A DNA stretch of 16,273 nt from CAG-273 sp051891195 (GCA_051891195.1 JBJFEZ010000012.1:1-16273); one strand, 5' to 3'. Numbered from the stretch's first letter, positions 1-5,961 are shown. Program-made: numbers and translations. The notes: a model not told the origin generated them from the sequence alone.

Positions 1-84
1 TGATATTATTACATATGTTTCTTATTTTTTCAAGTGTTTAGATATCATAATTTATTGCAAGTTTCGACAATTTTTTTTGAATCT

Positions 85-111
85 AAAAAAGAGAGTGGTA
101 TTACCACCCTC
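85..111 (-). terminator. Intrinsic terminator of the receiver-domain gene
   Basis: Read on the minus strand, a 9-bp stem (GAGGGTGGT / ACCACTCTC, one G-U pair) with a 3-base loop is followed by six T (90-85). The stem begins inside the last codons of the receiver gene and the stop codon lies at the loop. Confidence 0.8.
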
Positions 112-496
112 CAGTTTCTAGGAAAGTTATAAACTTTTCCAATGTTTCGTAGTCATCTTCTCTGTACATTTGGCTGTGTAAGCTTTTGTAATCTTCCTTA
201 AGTTTATCAATTTGCACATCTGTGCTTGAATTGATCAAAATAGGGATATTGATTTTGTCAAAGTTTAACCTTACAACCAAGTCCAGCCCCCTCATCCAGT
301 CATAATCCCAGGAGTCATCAGAACTTGTCAATCCCATATCTAGTATAATACCAGATATTTCTTTCGGATTCTGAATAACATATCTGAGTGCTGGTTTAAC
401 AGAGTATTCCATATGTATGTCGATGTTTCTTTCACTCAGGAAATCTTCTATCAATTCCCGTTTAAAATCATCATCTTCAACAACCAGAACTTTCAT
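101..496 (-). CDS. Stand-alone response-regulator receiver-domain protein
   Basis: This 131-aa protein is a single receiver (CheY-like) domain with no output domain. The acidic cluster E7-D8-D9-D10 follows the first strand (MKVLVVEDDD), the likely phospho-acceptor is D53 in ILDMGL, and S90/S91 sit at the usual Ser/Thr switch after IPILIN. The lysine that normally follows the fifth strand (KP motif) is not evident: that region reads HSQMYRED. Phosphorelay output may therefore be altered or lost. The start is supported by AAAGGTGGTC just upstream of ATG. The gene is monocistronic, with its own promoter (529-557) and terminator. No histidine kinase is in the window, so the partner is unknown. 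Codons such as CTG, CGG, CCG, ATC, AAC and GGG are frequent here and rare in neighbouring genes, which suggests recent acquisition. The fold assignment is fairly sure; the function is unknown. Confidence 0.8.
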   Translation of the reverse strand: MKVLVVEDDDFKRELIEDFLSERNIDIHMEYSVKPALRYVIQNPKEISGIILDMGLTSSDDSWDYDWMRGLDLVVRLNFDKINIPILINSSTDVQIDKLKEDYKSLHSQMYREDDYETLEKFITFLETGGW

Positions 497-528
497 ATTT
501 GACCACCTTTCAAAATAGTTGTAGTTTA

Positions 529-557
529 ATTATACACTAATTTTATGTTAATTGCAA
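529..557 (-). promoter_or_regulatory. Promoter of the receiver-domain gene
   Basis: On the minus strand TTGCAA (557-552) and TATAAT (534-529) are separated by exactly 17 bases, a good housekeeping-sigma promoter. It lies about 30 bases upstream of the ATG. Confidence 0.6.
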
Positions 558-573
558 CTTTTTCTAATTAGTT

Positions 574-790
574 GTTGCTGTTTACAGCCTATTTACATAC
601 TATAAAGCCTATAAATATGTTAGTTTAGAGCATACAAGTGGTTCGAAGAATGACAAGTTAGAAATAGTTAGTTAATTTTACACTGTAATAGAACTGCGTA
701 AAATTGGCTTACTATTTCTTACGTAGGAATGTTATGCGAATAAACTAACATATTTATAGGCTTATATACTAGTATGCTGTAAATTGCAAC
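574..790. repeat. Palindromic MITE-like element (~217 bp)
   Basis: The element is non-coding. A perfect 23-bp inverted pair lies at 605-627 and 741-763 (core GCCTATAAATATGTTAG). Outside it, weaker complementary arms run to the ends (GTTGC at 574-578, GCAAC at 786-790; TTTACAGC at 581-588 against GCTGTAAA at 776-783). Inside it, further inverted pairs occur at 660-668/711-719 (AGAAATAGT) and 674-681/698-705 (AATTTTAC), leaving a loop near 682-697. The whole stretch could fold into one long interrupted hairpin. The outer right part (741-790) recurs at 5113-5162 with about 45 of 50 positions identical, so this is a dispersed repeat. I see no transposase and no clear target-site duplication, so the exact ends are inferred from where the two copies stop matching. 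The rest of the 497-907 gap holds only the two flanking promoters. Confidence 0.75.
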
Positions 791-796
791 AATCAG

Positions 797-824
797 TTGA
801 AATTTTTTCGACATTTTTTATAAA
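797..824 (+). promoter_or_regulatory. Possible promoter of the nfeD-SPFH pair
   Basis: TTGAAA (797-802), a 16-base spacer and TATAAA (819-824) lie upstream of the NfeD-like gene and just outside the palindromic element. A second TATAAT at 852-857 lacks a good -35 at the right distance. Which one is used cannot be decided from sequence. Confidence 0.4.
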
Positions 825-907
825 CATATTCCATTTTTGCTAAGAATATAGTATAATATAGTTGTTATAGGTTTTAACAATATTAATTTAAATATAGGAG
901 AAATTTT

Positions 908-1357
908 ATGTGGTACATTTGGTTAATTTTAGCAGGTATATTTTTTGTTGCTGAAATTGCAACAGTAGGCTTTTTAATTTTTTGGTTAGGTCTAGGTAGT
1001 TTATGTGCTATGATAACAAGCTTTTTTACTGATAATTTAATTATTCAAACTGCTGTATTTGTTATTACTTCTACATTATTTATTTTCTTAACAAGGCCTT
1101 TAGTAAAAAAAATTACACAAAAAGACAAAACGGTTGTAACAAATGCTTATTCTATTATTGGAAAAAAGGCTGTAGTTATAAAAGAAATTAATCCTACTTT
1201 AGGAGTAGGTCAAATAAAAATAGATGGTCAAGTTTGGTCTGCCAAACCTGAGACTGAAGAAACTATTGAAGAAGGCACTGAGGTTATTATTCAAAAAATA
1301 GATGGTGTAAAGGCTGTAGTTTCATCTAATCTTTATTCTTTTAGTAAAGATTTATAA
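908..1357 (+). CDS. NfeD-like membrane protein
   Basis: This 149-aa protein has hydrophobic segments at about residues 3-22, 25-40 and 45-62, followed by a soluble C-terminal domain of about 75 residues. That domain contains VGQIKIDGQVWSAKP, matching the OB-fold NfeD domain (Gly-x-Val/Ile-x-Ile-x-Gly-x-x-Trp-x-Ala). NfeD proteins are membrane partners of SPFH/stomatin-type proteins and are thought to help organise membrane microdomains. The adjacent downstream gene is such an SPFH protein, 53 bases away, so the two are likely one operon and one complex. It is the short NfeD form, without the N-terminal ClpP-like protease domain. AGGAG at 896-900 supports the ATG start. Confidence 0.85.
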   Translation: MWYIWLILAGIFFVAEIATVGFLIFWLGLGSLCAMITSFFTDNLIIQTAVFVITSTLFIFLTRPLVKKITQKDKTVVTNAYSIIGKKAVVIKEINPTLGVGQIKIDGQVWSAKPETEETIEEGTEVIIQKIDGVKAVVSSNLYSFSKDL

Positions 1358-1410
1358 TTTTTGGTTTTAATATTTATATATTTTTTAAATTTTTAAAGGA
1401 GGAAATTTTT

Positions 1411-2316
1411 ATGTGGGTTTTATTAATCCTATTAGTTATTATTTTAATTATAGCATTCAATACAATTAAAATAGTAAAGCAATCTGAAGTATACATTATA
1501 GAAAGACTTGGTAAATTTCATAAAGTAGCTGATGCTGGTCTTACAATTATAATTCCATTTATAGACCACGTTCGTAGTGTAGTAAGTTTAAAACAACAAA
1601 CTATGGATATTCCACCACAAGGTGTAATTACTCAAGATAACGTTACTATTACTATTGATACTGTAGTGTTCTACAAAATTACAGACCCTGCTAGAGCAGT
1701 TTATGAAATTCAAAATTTAAAGAAAGGTATAGAATACTTAGCAATTACTACAATTCGTGATATTGTTGGTAAAATGGACTTAGACGATACATTTAGTTCA
1801 AGAGATGCTATTAATGATAGACTAAGAGTTATTCTTGATGAAGCAACAGATCAATGGGGTTGTAAAGTAGATAGAGTTGAAATTAAAGATATTACTCCTC
1901 CAGCAGATATTCGTGATGCAATGGAAAAACAAATGAATGCTGAGAGAAATAAGAGAGCTTTAATTCTACAAGCTGAAGGTGAAAGACAATCTGCTATTAC
2001 TTTAGCTGAAGGTAAAAAAGAAGCTGCTATTTTAGAGGCAGAAGCTGATAAAGAATCTAAAATTAGAAGAGCAGCTGGTGAAGCTGAAGCAATTAAAAAA
2101 GTAGCTGAAGCTAAAGCTCAAGAAATTCATATGGTTTATGATGCTATGATGAAAGCTAAACCTGATGAAAAATTAGTTCAATTAAAATCTTTAGAAACTT
2201 TAAAAGAAGTTGCTAATGGTGAAGCTAATAAAGTGTTTATTCCTTTTGAAGCAACAAATACTTTAAGTAGTTTAGGTGCTATGACAGAAATTGTTAAAGA
2301 TAAGAAAAAAGAATAA
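1411..2316 (+). CDS. SPFH/stomatin-family membrane protein (QmcA-like)
   Basis: This 301-aa protein begins with one membrane-spanning segment (about 1-17), followed by an SPFH/band-7 domain (about 18-175) with stomatin-like blocks such as VYIIERLGKFHKVADAGL, DIPPQGVITQDNV and VVFYKITDP. A long charged helix rich in Ala/Glu/Lys (about 170-240) contains the typical ERQSAITLAEGKKEAAI stretch and is expected to form a coiled coil for oligomerisation. Such proteins build ring-like assemblies at the membrane and are commonly encoded beside NfeD proteins, as here. A strong AAAGGAGGA precedes the ATG. A bidirectional terminator follows the stop. The precise cellular role is not known. Confidence 0.9.
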   Translation: MWVLLILLVIILIIAFNTIKIVKQSEVYIIERLGKFHKVADAGLTIIIPFIDHVRSVVSLKQQTMDIPPQGVITQDNVTITIDTVVFYKITDPARAVYEIQNLKKGIEYLAITTIRDIVGKMDLDDTFSSRDAINDRLRVILDEATDQWGCKVDRVEIKDITPPADIRDAMEKQMNAERNKRALILQAEGERQSAITLAEGKKEAAILEAEADKESKIRRAAGEAEAIKKVAEAKAQEIHMVYDAMMKAKPDEKLVQLKSLETLKEVANGEANKVFIPFEATNTLSSLGAMTEIVKDKKKE

Positions 2317-2321
2317 TTACT

Positions 2322-2356
2322 AAAAAATACTGTACTTTTTAAGTACAGTGTTTTTT
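2322..2356. terminator. Bidirectional terminator between SPFH gene and rarA
   Basis: A 9-bp perfect stem ACTGTACTT / AAGTACAGT (2329-2337, 2341-2349) with a 3-base loop is flanked by six T on the plus strand (2351-2356) and six A (2322-2327) that give a U tract on the minus strand. It can end both converging genes. Confidence 0.85.
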
Positions 2357-2491
2357 ATTCTACAGTATCATCTTTAATATAATATTTTGTTCCTAACATT
2401 GCGTCTGGTAGATATTGTTGTTCAACCCAATGTCCTGGATAGTCGTGTGGATATTTGTACCCTACTCCATAACCTTCTTTGCTCATTCCGT
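2355..2491 (-). pseudogene. rarA: Out-of-frame C-terminal tail of RarA
   Basis: In the frame shifted by one base from the main rarA reading, this stretch encodes SKEGYGVGYKYPHDYPG and then HWVEQQYLPD, ending in KDDTVE and a TAA at 2357-2355. This is the conserved RarA/MgsA C-terminus (GYKYPHDYPG...WVEQQYLP...YY). In the main frame the same DNA reads as unrelated Arg/Ser-rich residues ending at 2422. Removing one base in the ACGGAATG run near 2487-2491 joins the two into a protein of about 413 aa, the normal family length. Either a real frameshift mutation or a sequencing/assembly error. Confidence 0.85.
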
Positions 2492-3597
2492 TCTGCAGGC
2501 GCATTTCTTATATGCATTGGTATTGTTCCTGTTTCTTTATTTGCTACATCTTCTAATGCCTTATTTATTCCTAAATATGCTGCATTAGATTTTTTGGATG
2601 TTGCCACATATACTGCAGCTTCTGCTAGAATAATTCTTGCTTCTGGCATTCCTACCATATTAACTGCTTGCATAGCAGAAGTTGCTACTACTAATGCATT
2701 TGGATTTGCCATACCTACATCTTCTGCTGCTGCAATTACAATTCTTCTAGCCATAAATACTGGGTCTTCCCCTGCATTTAAAGCTCTTGCTAAGTAAAAT
2801 AGCGCAGCATCTGCGTCACTTCCTCGCATTGATTTTATAAATGCACTAATATTATCGTAATGGCTGTCTCCTTTTTTATCAAATACTGCTTTTCTAGTTT
2901 GTACACATTCTTTTAAAATTTCGTCTGTTATATTTATTACTCCATTTTCATCCATTTGAGTTGTTAAAACAGCAACCTCTAACCCATTCAAAGCAGTTCT
3001 TACGTCTCCCCCTGATGTTTGTGCTAATTTTTTTAGCGTTTCATCTTCTATTTTTATATTATAACTGCCCAAACCTTCTTCTGTAGTTAAAGACTTTTTT
3101 AATACTTTAAAAATATCTTCATTTGTTAAAGACTGTAAATGAAATACCATAGATCTTGATATTAACGCTTTGTTTACTTCAAAATATGGATTTTCTGTAG
3201 TTGCCCCTATTAGTATTATAGTTCCGTTTTCAACATAAGGAAGTAATGCATCTTGTTGCAATTTATTAAAACGGTGTATTTCATCTATGAATAAAATACA
3301 TTTTCCAGATGGATTTAATAATGCGTTTTGAGCTGTTTCAACCGCATTTTTTATATCTGCAATTCCTGCTGTTACAGCATTTATTTTTAAAAACTTATAT
3401 TTTGTTGTATTACTAATAACTCTAGCAAGTGAAGTTTTTCCACATCCTGGTGGACCCCATAATACAATGCTAGATAACCTGTCTGCCTTAATTGTACGAT
3501 ATAAAATTTTATCTTTTCCTAAAATGTGTTCTTGGCCTACATAATCGTCTAAAGTTTTTGGACTCATTCTATAGGCAAGTGGTTTGCTTAAATCCAT
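2422..3597 (-). CDS. rarA: Replication-associated recombination AAA+ ATPase RarA (MgsA), frameshifted near its end
   Basis: RarA is an AAA+ clamp-loader-like ATPase that acts at stalled replication forks. As read, the protein has 391 aa. It shows the N-terminal PLAYRMSPKTLDDYVGQEH block, Walker A G48-PPGCGKT, Walker B ILFIDEIHRF (D105/E106), sensor-1 IGATTENP and the arginine-finger region ALISRS. The C-terminal oligomerisation region follows (ARRIVIAAAEDVGMANP, then GTIPMHIRNAPAE). After that the reading goes out of frame: the last ~26 residues do not resemble RarA, and the true tail lies in another frame down to 2355. All ATPase motifs precede the break. It starts 12 bases after ruvA, with an AAAGGAGA site overlapping the ruvA stop, so the two are co-transcribed. 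Confidence 0.92.
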   Translation of the reverse strand: MDLSKPLAYRMSPKTLDDYVGQEHILGKDKILYRTIKADRLSSIVLWGPPGCGKTSLARVISNTTKYKFLKINAVTAGIADIKNAVETAQNALLNPSGKCILFIDEIHRFNKLQQDALLPYVENGTIILIGATTENPYFEVNKALISRSMVFHLQSLTNEDIFKVLKKSLTTEEGLGSYNIKIEDETLKKLAQTSGGDVRTALNGLEVAVLTTQMDENGVINITDEILKECVQTRKAVFDKKGDSHYDNISAFIKSMRGSDADAALFYLARALNAGEDPVFMARRIVIAAAEDVGMANPNALVVATSAMQAVNMVGMPEARIILAEAAVYVATSKKSNAAYLGINKALEDVANKETGTIPMHIRNAPAERNEQRRLWSRVQISTRLSRTLG

Positions 3598-3609
3598 TTA
3601 TTTTCTCCT

Positions 3610-4227
3610 TTAAATTCCTTTGGCTAAATTAGCTAGCCCTTTTCTAATAATGTCTTCTATGGTTAAAGATGTTAAATCTACTTTTGGTAATGCTTCTAAA
3701 ATTTCCCTTTTAGTATATCCTAATACTTGAAGTGCACTTATAGCTTCTGATACTTTTTCATCTTCTTTTATTACTTCTTGTATAGTAGATGTTTCTTCTC
3801 CTTCTGATGCAGCAATTTCTTGTTCTTTCTTTAGTTTATCTTTTAATTCAAGTATTGCTCTTTGTGCTGTTTTTGGTCCTATGCCTGGCACTTTTTTAAG
3901 TATTGCTACGTCATTTGATATAACAGCTAACGCAAATTGAGATGGAGTTATATTTGATAAAATATTTAGTGCACCTTTTGCGCCTATTCCACTAACGCCT
4001 AGTAGTAGTTCAAACATACGTAGTTCTTCATTATTTAAAAAGCCATATAAACTAATGTCATCTTCTCTTACTCTCATATATGTATATACTTGAACTTTAT
4101 CTCCTATGTTTCCTAGCTTTGATATTGTTGATTGTGGCATAAATACTTTATATCCAATGCCTGCAGTTTCTACAACAATATATCCATTTGTTTTTATTTC
4201 TAATATTCCTTTAATATATGCTAACAT
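3610..4227 (-). CDS. ruvA: Holliday junction DNA helicase subunit RuvA
   Basis: RuvA binds four-way DNA junctions as a tetramer and loads the RuvB motor for branch migration. The 205-aa protein has the N-terminal OB fold (MLAYIKGILE to about residue 62), two helix-hairpin-helix motifs (LLGVSGIGAKGALNIL at about 75-90 and LKKVPGIGPKTAQRAILEL at about 110-128), an acidic linker and the RuvB-binding domain III (EKVSEAISALQVLGYTKREI onward). Length is normal. AAAGGAGAT precedes the ATG and a promoter lies at 4257-4284. Unusually, the next gene is rarA rather than ruvB, and no ruvB or ruvC is in the window. Confidence 0.97.
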   Translation of the reverse strand: MLAYIKGILEIKTNGYIVVETAGIGYKVFMPQSTISKLGNIGDKVQVYTYMRVREDDISLYGFLNNEELRMFELLLGVSGIGAKGALNILSNITPSQFALAVISNDVAILKKVPGIGPKTAQRAILELKDKLKKEQEIAASEGEETSTIQEVIKEDEKVSEAISALQVLGYTKREILEALPKVDLTSLTIEDIIRKGLANLAKGI

Positions 4228-4256
4228 TATTTTTATCTCCTTTGCATTTCTTCAAC

Positions 4257-4284
4257 ATTTTATCATAAAATAAAAAATTTGCAA
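4257..4284 (-). promoter_or_regulatory. Promoter of ruvA-rarA
   Basis: On the minus strand TTGCAA (4284-4279) and an extended -10, TGATAAAAT with hexamer TAAAAT (4262-4257), are 16 bases apart and about 30 bases upstream of the ruvA ATG. The -35 box lies inside one arm of a perfect inverted repeat. Confidence 0.55.
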
Positions 4285-4303
4285 GTGTTTTTTGCAAATT
4301 TTT
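4273..4303. repeat. Perfect 12-bp inverted repeat in the ruvA/tcdA divergent region
   Basis: AAAAATTTGCAA (4273-4284) and TTGCAAATTTTT (4292-4303) are exact complements around a 7-base spacer. The left arm covers the predicted -35 of ruvA, so it could be an operator rather than a transcribed hairpin. It does not resemble a LexA/SOS box. Confidence 0.5.
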
Positions 4304-4359
4304 GTTTGTATTTGTTTCATAATATACTAGATTAAATAAAATTTGCAATAATTGTAACA

Positions 4360-4389
4360 TTGACAGTTAATTTTTAAAAATGTTATAAT
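4360..4389 (+). promoter_or_regulatory. Promoter of the TcdA-like gene
   Basis: A perfect TTGACA (4360-4365) and a perfect TATAAT (4384-4389) are separated by 18 bases, 37 bases upstream of the chosen ATG. Confidence 0.75.
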
Positions 4390-4426
4390 TGCATTGTTAA
4401 TAATTTATAAAGTGTGGAGATTTAAA

Positions 4427-5131
4427 ATGAAAAATTGGCTTAATAGAACTGAGTATTTAATAGGAAAAGATAATTTAAATAAATTAAATGGAGCTCATAT
4501 AGCAGTATTTGGTTGCGGTGGAGTTGGTTCGTATGCTATAGAAGCTTTAGCACGTAGCGGTATTGGTAACTTAACTTTAATTGATAATGATGTTGTTGAT
4601 ATAACAAATATTAATCGTCAATTAATAGCAGATACCACTACTGTAGGAATGCCTAAAGTTGAGGTAGAAAAAGAAAGGCTTTTAAAAATAAACCCTAATT
4701 TAAATATAACTATTTATCAAGAATTTTATGATGCTACAAACTCAGACAAAATTTTAAATACTACTTTTGATTATATTATAGATGCTATTGATTCTGTTAG
4801 CTCAAAACTTTGTTTAATAGAAGAAGCATACAAAAAAAATATTCCTATTATTTCTTCTATGGGTACAGGAAATAAATTAGACCCTACTAAATTTGAAGTT
4901 AGTGACATTAGTAAAACTTCAGTATGCCCACTTGCAAAAGTAGTAAGAAAAGAACTAAGAAATAGAAATATTAATCATTTAAAAGTAGTATATTCAAAAG
5001 AAGAACCAGTTCGTTTTGATACAAGTGATAAAAAAACTCCTGCTAGTATTGCTTTTGTTCCTTCTGTTGCTGGACTTATTTTAGCAAGTGAAGTAGTTAA
5101 AGACTTATGTTCTAAGCTAACATATTTATAG
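4427..5131 (+). CDS. tcdA: tRNA threonylcarbamoyladenosine dehydratase (TcdA/CsdL, ThiF/E1-like)
   Basis: The family adenylates and dehydrates t6A37 of ANN-decoding tRNAs to the cyclic ct6A form. The 234-aa protein has an E1-like Rossmann fold: nucleotide motif GCGGVGS (29-35), D53 in LIDNDVVD, NINRQL (61-66), and MPKVEV. The SVCPLAK loop (C167) and the C-terminal ASIAFVPSVAGLILASEVVKDL are also present. I start at the ATG at 4427 because GTGTGGAG lies just upstream and the family block KNWLNRTEYLIG begins there; an in-frame TTG at 4394 lies almost on the -10 box. The final codons (KLTYL) and the TAG stop fall inside a copy of the dispersed repeat, so the native C-terminus may have been replaced, though length is near normal. 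Other ThiF-like E1 enzymes are possible but less likely. Confidence 0.85.
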   Translation: MKNWLNRTEYLIGKDNLNKLNGAHIAVFGCGGVGSYAIEALARSGIGNLTLIDNDVVDITNINRQLIADTTTVGMPKVEVEKERLLKINPNLNITIYQEFYDATNSDKILNTTFDYIIDAIDSVSSKLCLIEEAYKKNIPIISSMGTGNKLDPTKFEVSDISKTSVCPLAKVVRKELRNRNINHLKVVYSKEEPVRFDTSDKKTPASIAFVPSVAGLILASEVVKDLCSKLTYL

Positions 5132-5162
5132 GCTTATATACTAGTAGGTTGTGAATTGTAAC
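5113..5162 (+). repeat. Partial second copy of the palindromic element
   Basis: Matches 741-790 at about 45 of 50 positions, including an uninterrupted run from 5117 to 5146. Only the right-hand end of the element is present. The copy starts within the last codons of the TcdA-like gene and contains its stop codon (5129-5131). Confidence 0.85.
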
Positions 5163-5201
5163 CAAAAATATTATCAATTACCACTATTTTCTAAAAAACA
5201 C

Positions 5202-5236
5202 TTGTATTTTTTAAAAAACTGTGTTAAACTTATAAT
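5202..5236 (+). promoter_or_regulatory. Likely rpmB promoter region
   Basis: TATAAT at 5231-5236 is a perfect -10, but the nearest good -35-like hexamer (TTGTAT, 5202-5207) is 23 bases away; the same TTGTAT is 17 bases from a weaker TAAACT (5225-5230). The ribosome site AGGAGGTG at 5259-5266 is strong. Confidence 0.4.
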
Positions 5237-5273
5237 TAGTCAATTTTAGATTTCACATAGGAGGTGCAGTTCA

Positions 5274-5471
5274 ATGGCAAAATGTGATATTTGTGGAAAA
5301 ACATTATCTCATGGAAATAAAATAAGTATTGCTCGTTCTCACGTTAGTAGAAGAGCTACTAGAACTTTTAAACCAAACTTAAGAAGAGTAAGAGCCGTTG
5401 TTGATGGTCAAACACAAACAATACATGCTTGTGCAAAATGCTTACGTTCTGGAAAAGTAGCTAGAGCTTAA
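5274..5471 (+). CDS. rpmB: 50S ribosomal protein L28 (zinc-ribbon type)
   Basis: This 65-aa protein of the large ribosomal subunit begins MAKCDICGKTLSHGNKIS and contains the L28 core TFKPNLRRVRAVVDG. The four cysteines C4/C7 and C53/C56 form two CxxC pairs, the zinc-binding version of L28; many bacteria keep a second, cysteine-less copy for zinc limitation. The gene stands alone with a strong AGGAGGTG site and is closed by a hairpin terminator. Confidence 0.97.
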   Translation: MAKCDICGKTLSHGNKISIARSHVSRRATRTFKPNLRRVRAVVDGQTQTIHACAKCLRSGKVARA

Positions 5472-5547
5472 TTATATTTAAATGAATTTAACCTTATTGC
5501 TACAAGAATTTTATTAAAAATTTTTTACGCAATAAAGCAATAAAATT

Positions 5548-5575
5548 GAGACTATTAAAATAGTCTCCTTTTTTT
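5548..5575. terminator. Terminator between rpmB and spoVM
   Basis: Stem GAGACTA / TAGTCTC (5548-5554, 5561-5567) with a 6-base loop is followed by seven T on the plus strand (5569-5575). On the minus strand the hairpin lies right after the spoVM stop and is followed by AATTTTATT, so it may serve both converging genes. Confidence 0.85.
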
Positions 5576-5578
5576 GTA

Positions 5579-5656
5579 TCATTTTTCTTTTATTCCAAAT
5601 AATAATTTGACAATGCCTCTCAAGCACTTTGGAACTTTTTTTACAACAATAGTCAT
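5579..5656 (-). CDS. spoVM: SpoVM-like sporulation peptide (25 aa)
   Basis: SpoVM is a tiny amphipathic helix that recognises the curved forespore membrane and anchors the spore-coat ATPase SpoIVA. This frame encodes 25 residues, beginning MTIVVKKVPK. Without gaps it lines up with the 26-residue Bacillus subtilis SpoVM (as I recall it): K7, P9, K10, L12, G14, I15, V16, G21 and K25 are identical, and V8 and K17 are conservative. P9 and I15 are positions known to matter for membrane recognition. A purine-rich AAGGGGGAG lies before the ATG. In B. subtilis spoVM also lies beside rpmB and near the prpC-prkC-rsgA-rpe cluster, as here. It is the second gene of a two-gene unit, 16 bases behind the 49-aa membrane protein. 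Confidence 0.85.
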   Translation of the reverse strand: MTIVVKKVPKCLRGIVKLLFGIKEK

Positions 5657-5672
5657 TACTTACTCCCCCTTT

Positions 5673-5822
5673 TTAACAAGATAACCACATTAGCCCAACA
5701 GCTACTACTATTACTCCTATTGCAAATAGCCAGCCTGATATAGGAAGTAATAGTACAAGTAATATTCCAAGTCCTAGTCCTATAAGGCATACTCCCAACG
5801 TTTTTCTTAATACTCCAAACAT
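5673..5822 (-). CDS. Small two-helix membrane protein upstream of spoVM
   Basis: This 49-aa frame (MFGVLRKTLG... ending in GLMWLSC) is almost entirely hydrophobic. It is probably two membrane helices (about 8-26 and 30-47) around a PISG turn, with a basic N-terminus (R6, K7). AGGGGG lies 8-9 bases before the ATG. It precedes spoVM by 16 bases on the same strand and so is probably made with it in the mother cell during sporulation. I do not recognise the family. Confidence 0.65.
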   Translation of the reverse strand: MFGVLRKTLGVCLIGLGLGILLVLLLPISGWLFAIGVIVVAVGLMWLSC

Positions 5823-5843
5823 ATGTAAATTACCCCCTATCTT

Positions 5844-5872
5844 TTTGTATATTATATTAATTTAATCTATTA
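5844..5872 (-). promoter_or_regulatory. Candidate sigma-E promoter of the spoVM unit
   Basis: On the minus strand TAATAGA (5872-5866) resembles the sigma-E -35 (KMATATT, 5 of 7) and TATACAAA (5851-5844) the -10 (CATACAMT, 6 of 8), with a 14-base spacer. B. subtilis spoVM is transcribed by sigma-E, which makes this plausible; in such AT-rich DNA a chance match is possible. Confidence 0.4.
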
Positions 5873-5900
5873 TTTGTTACCACTTTATGTTTTATATTGT

Positions 5901-5929
5901 TTGCAATGTTTTATAATATGTGCTATAAT
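5901..5929 (+). promoter_or_regulatory. Promoter of the 78-aa membrane protein gene
   Basis: TTGCAA (5901-5906), a 17-base spacer and an extended -10, TGCTATAAT (hexamer 5924-5929), lie upstream of a strong AGGAGGG site (5948-5954). Confidence 0.65.
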
Positions 5930-5961
5930 AATTTTACACTTATTTTTAGGAGGGAAATTTA

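Noticed and set aside
574..790. Reading the palindromic region as a riboswitch or T-box leader
   Set aside because: It has the symmetry of an inverted-repeat element, no conserved leader motif, and its end recurs at an unrelated place after tcdA.
2387..2797. Plus-strand open frame of 136 codons opposite rarA
   Set aside because: It is the antisense of conserved RarA sequence and of its frameshifted tail; no ribosome site and no recognisable protein pattern.
4257..4303. SOS (LexA) box upstream of ruvA
   Set aside because: No GAAC-N4-GTTC-like core is present.
4394..4426. TTG start adding 11 residues to the TcdA-like protein
   Set aside because: The TTG lies 5 bases from the -10 box and lacks a ribosome site; the ATG at 4427 has one and matches the family start.
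5498..5533. TTATTGC ... GCAATAA inverted pair after rpmB
   Set aside because: Short arms with a long AT-rich loop; the clear terminator is the hairpin at 5548-5575.
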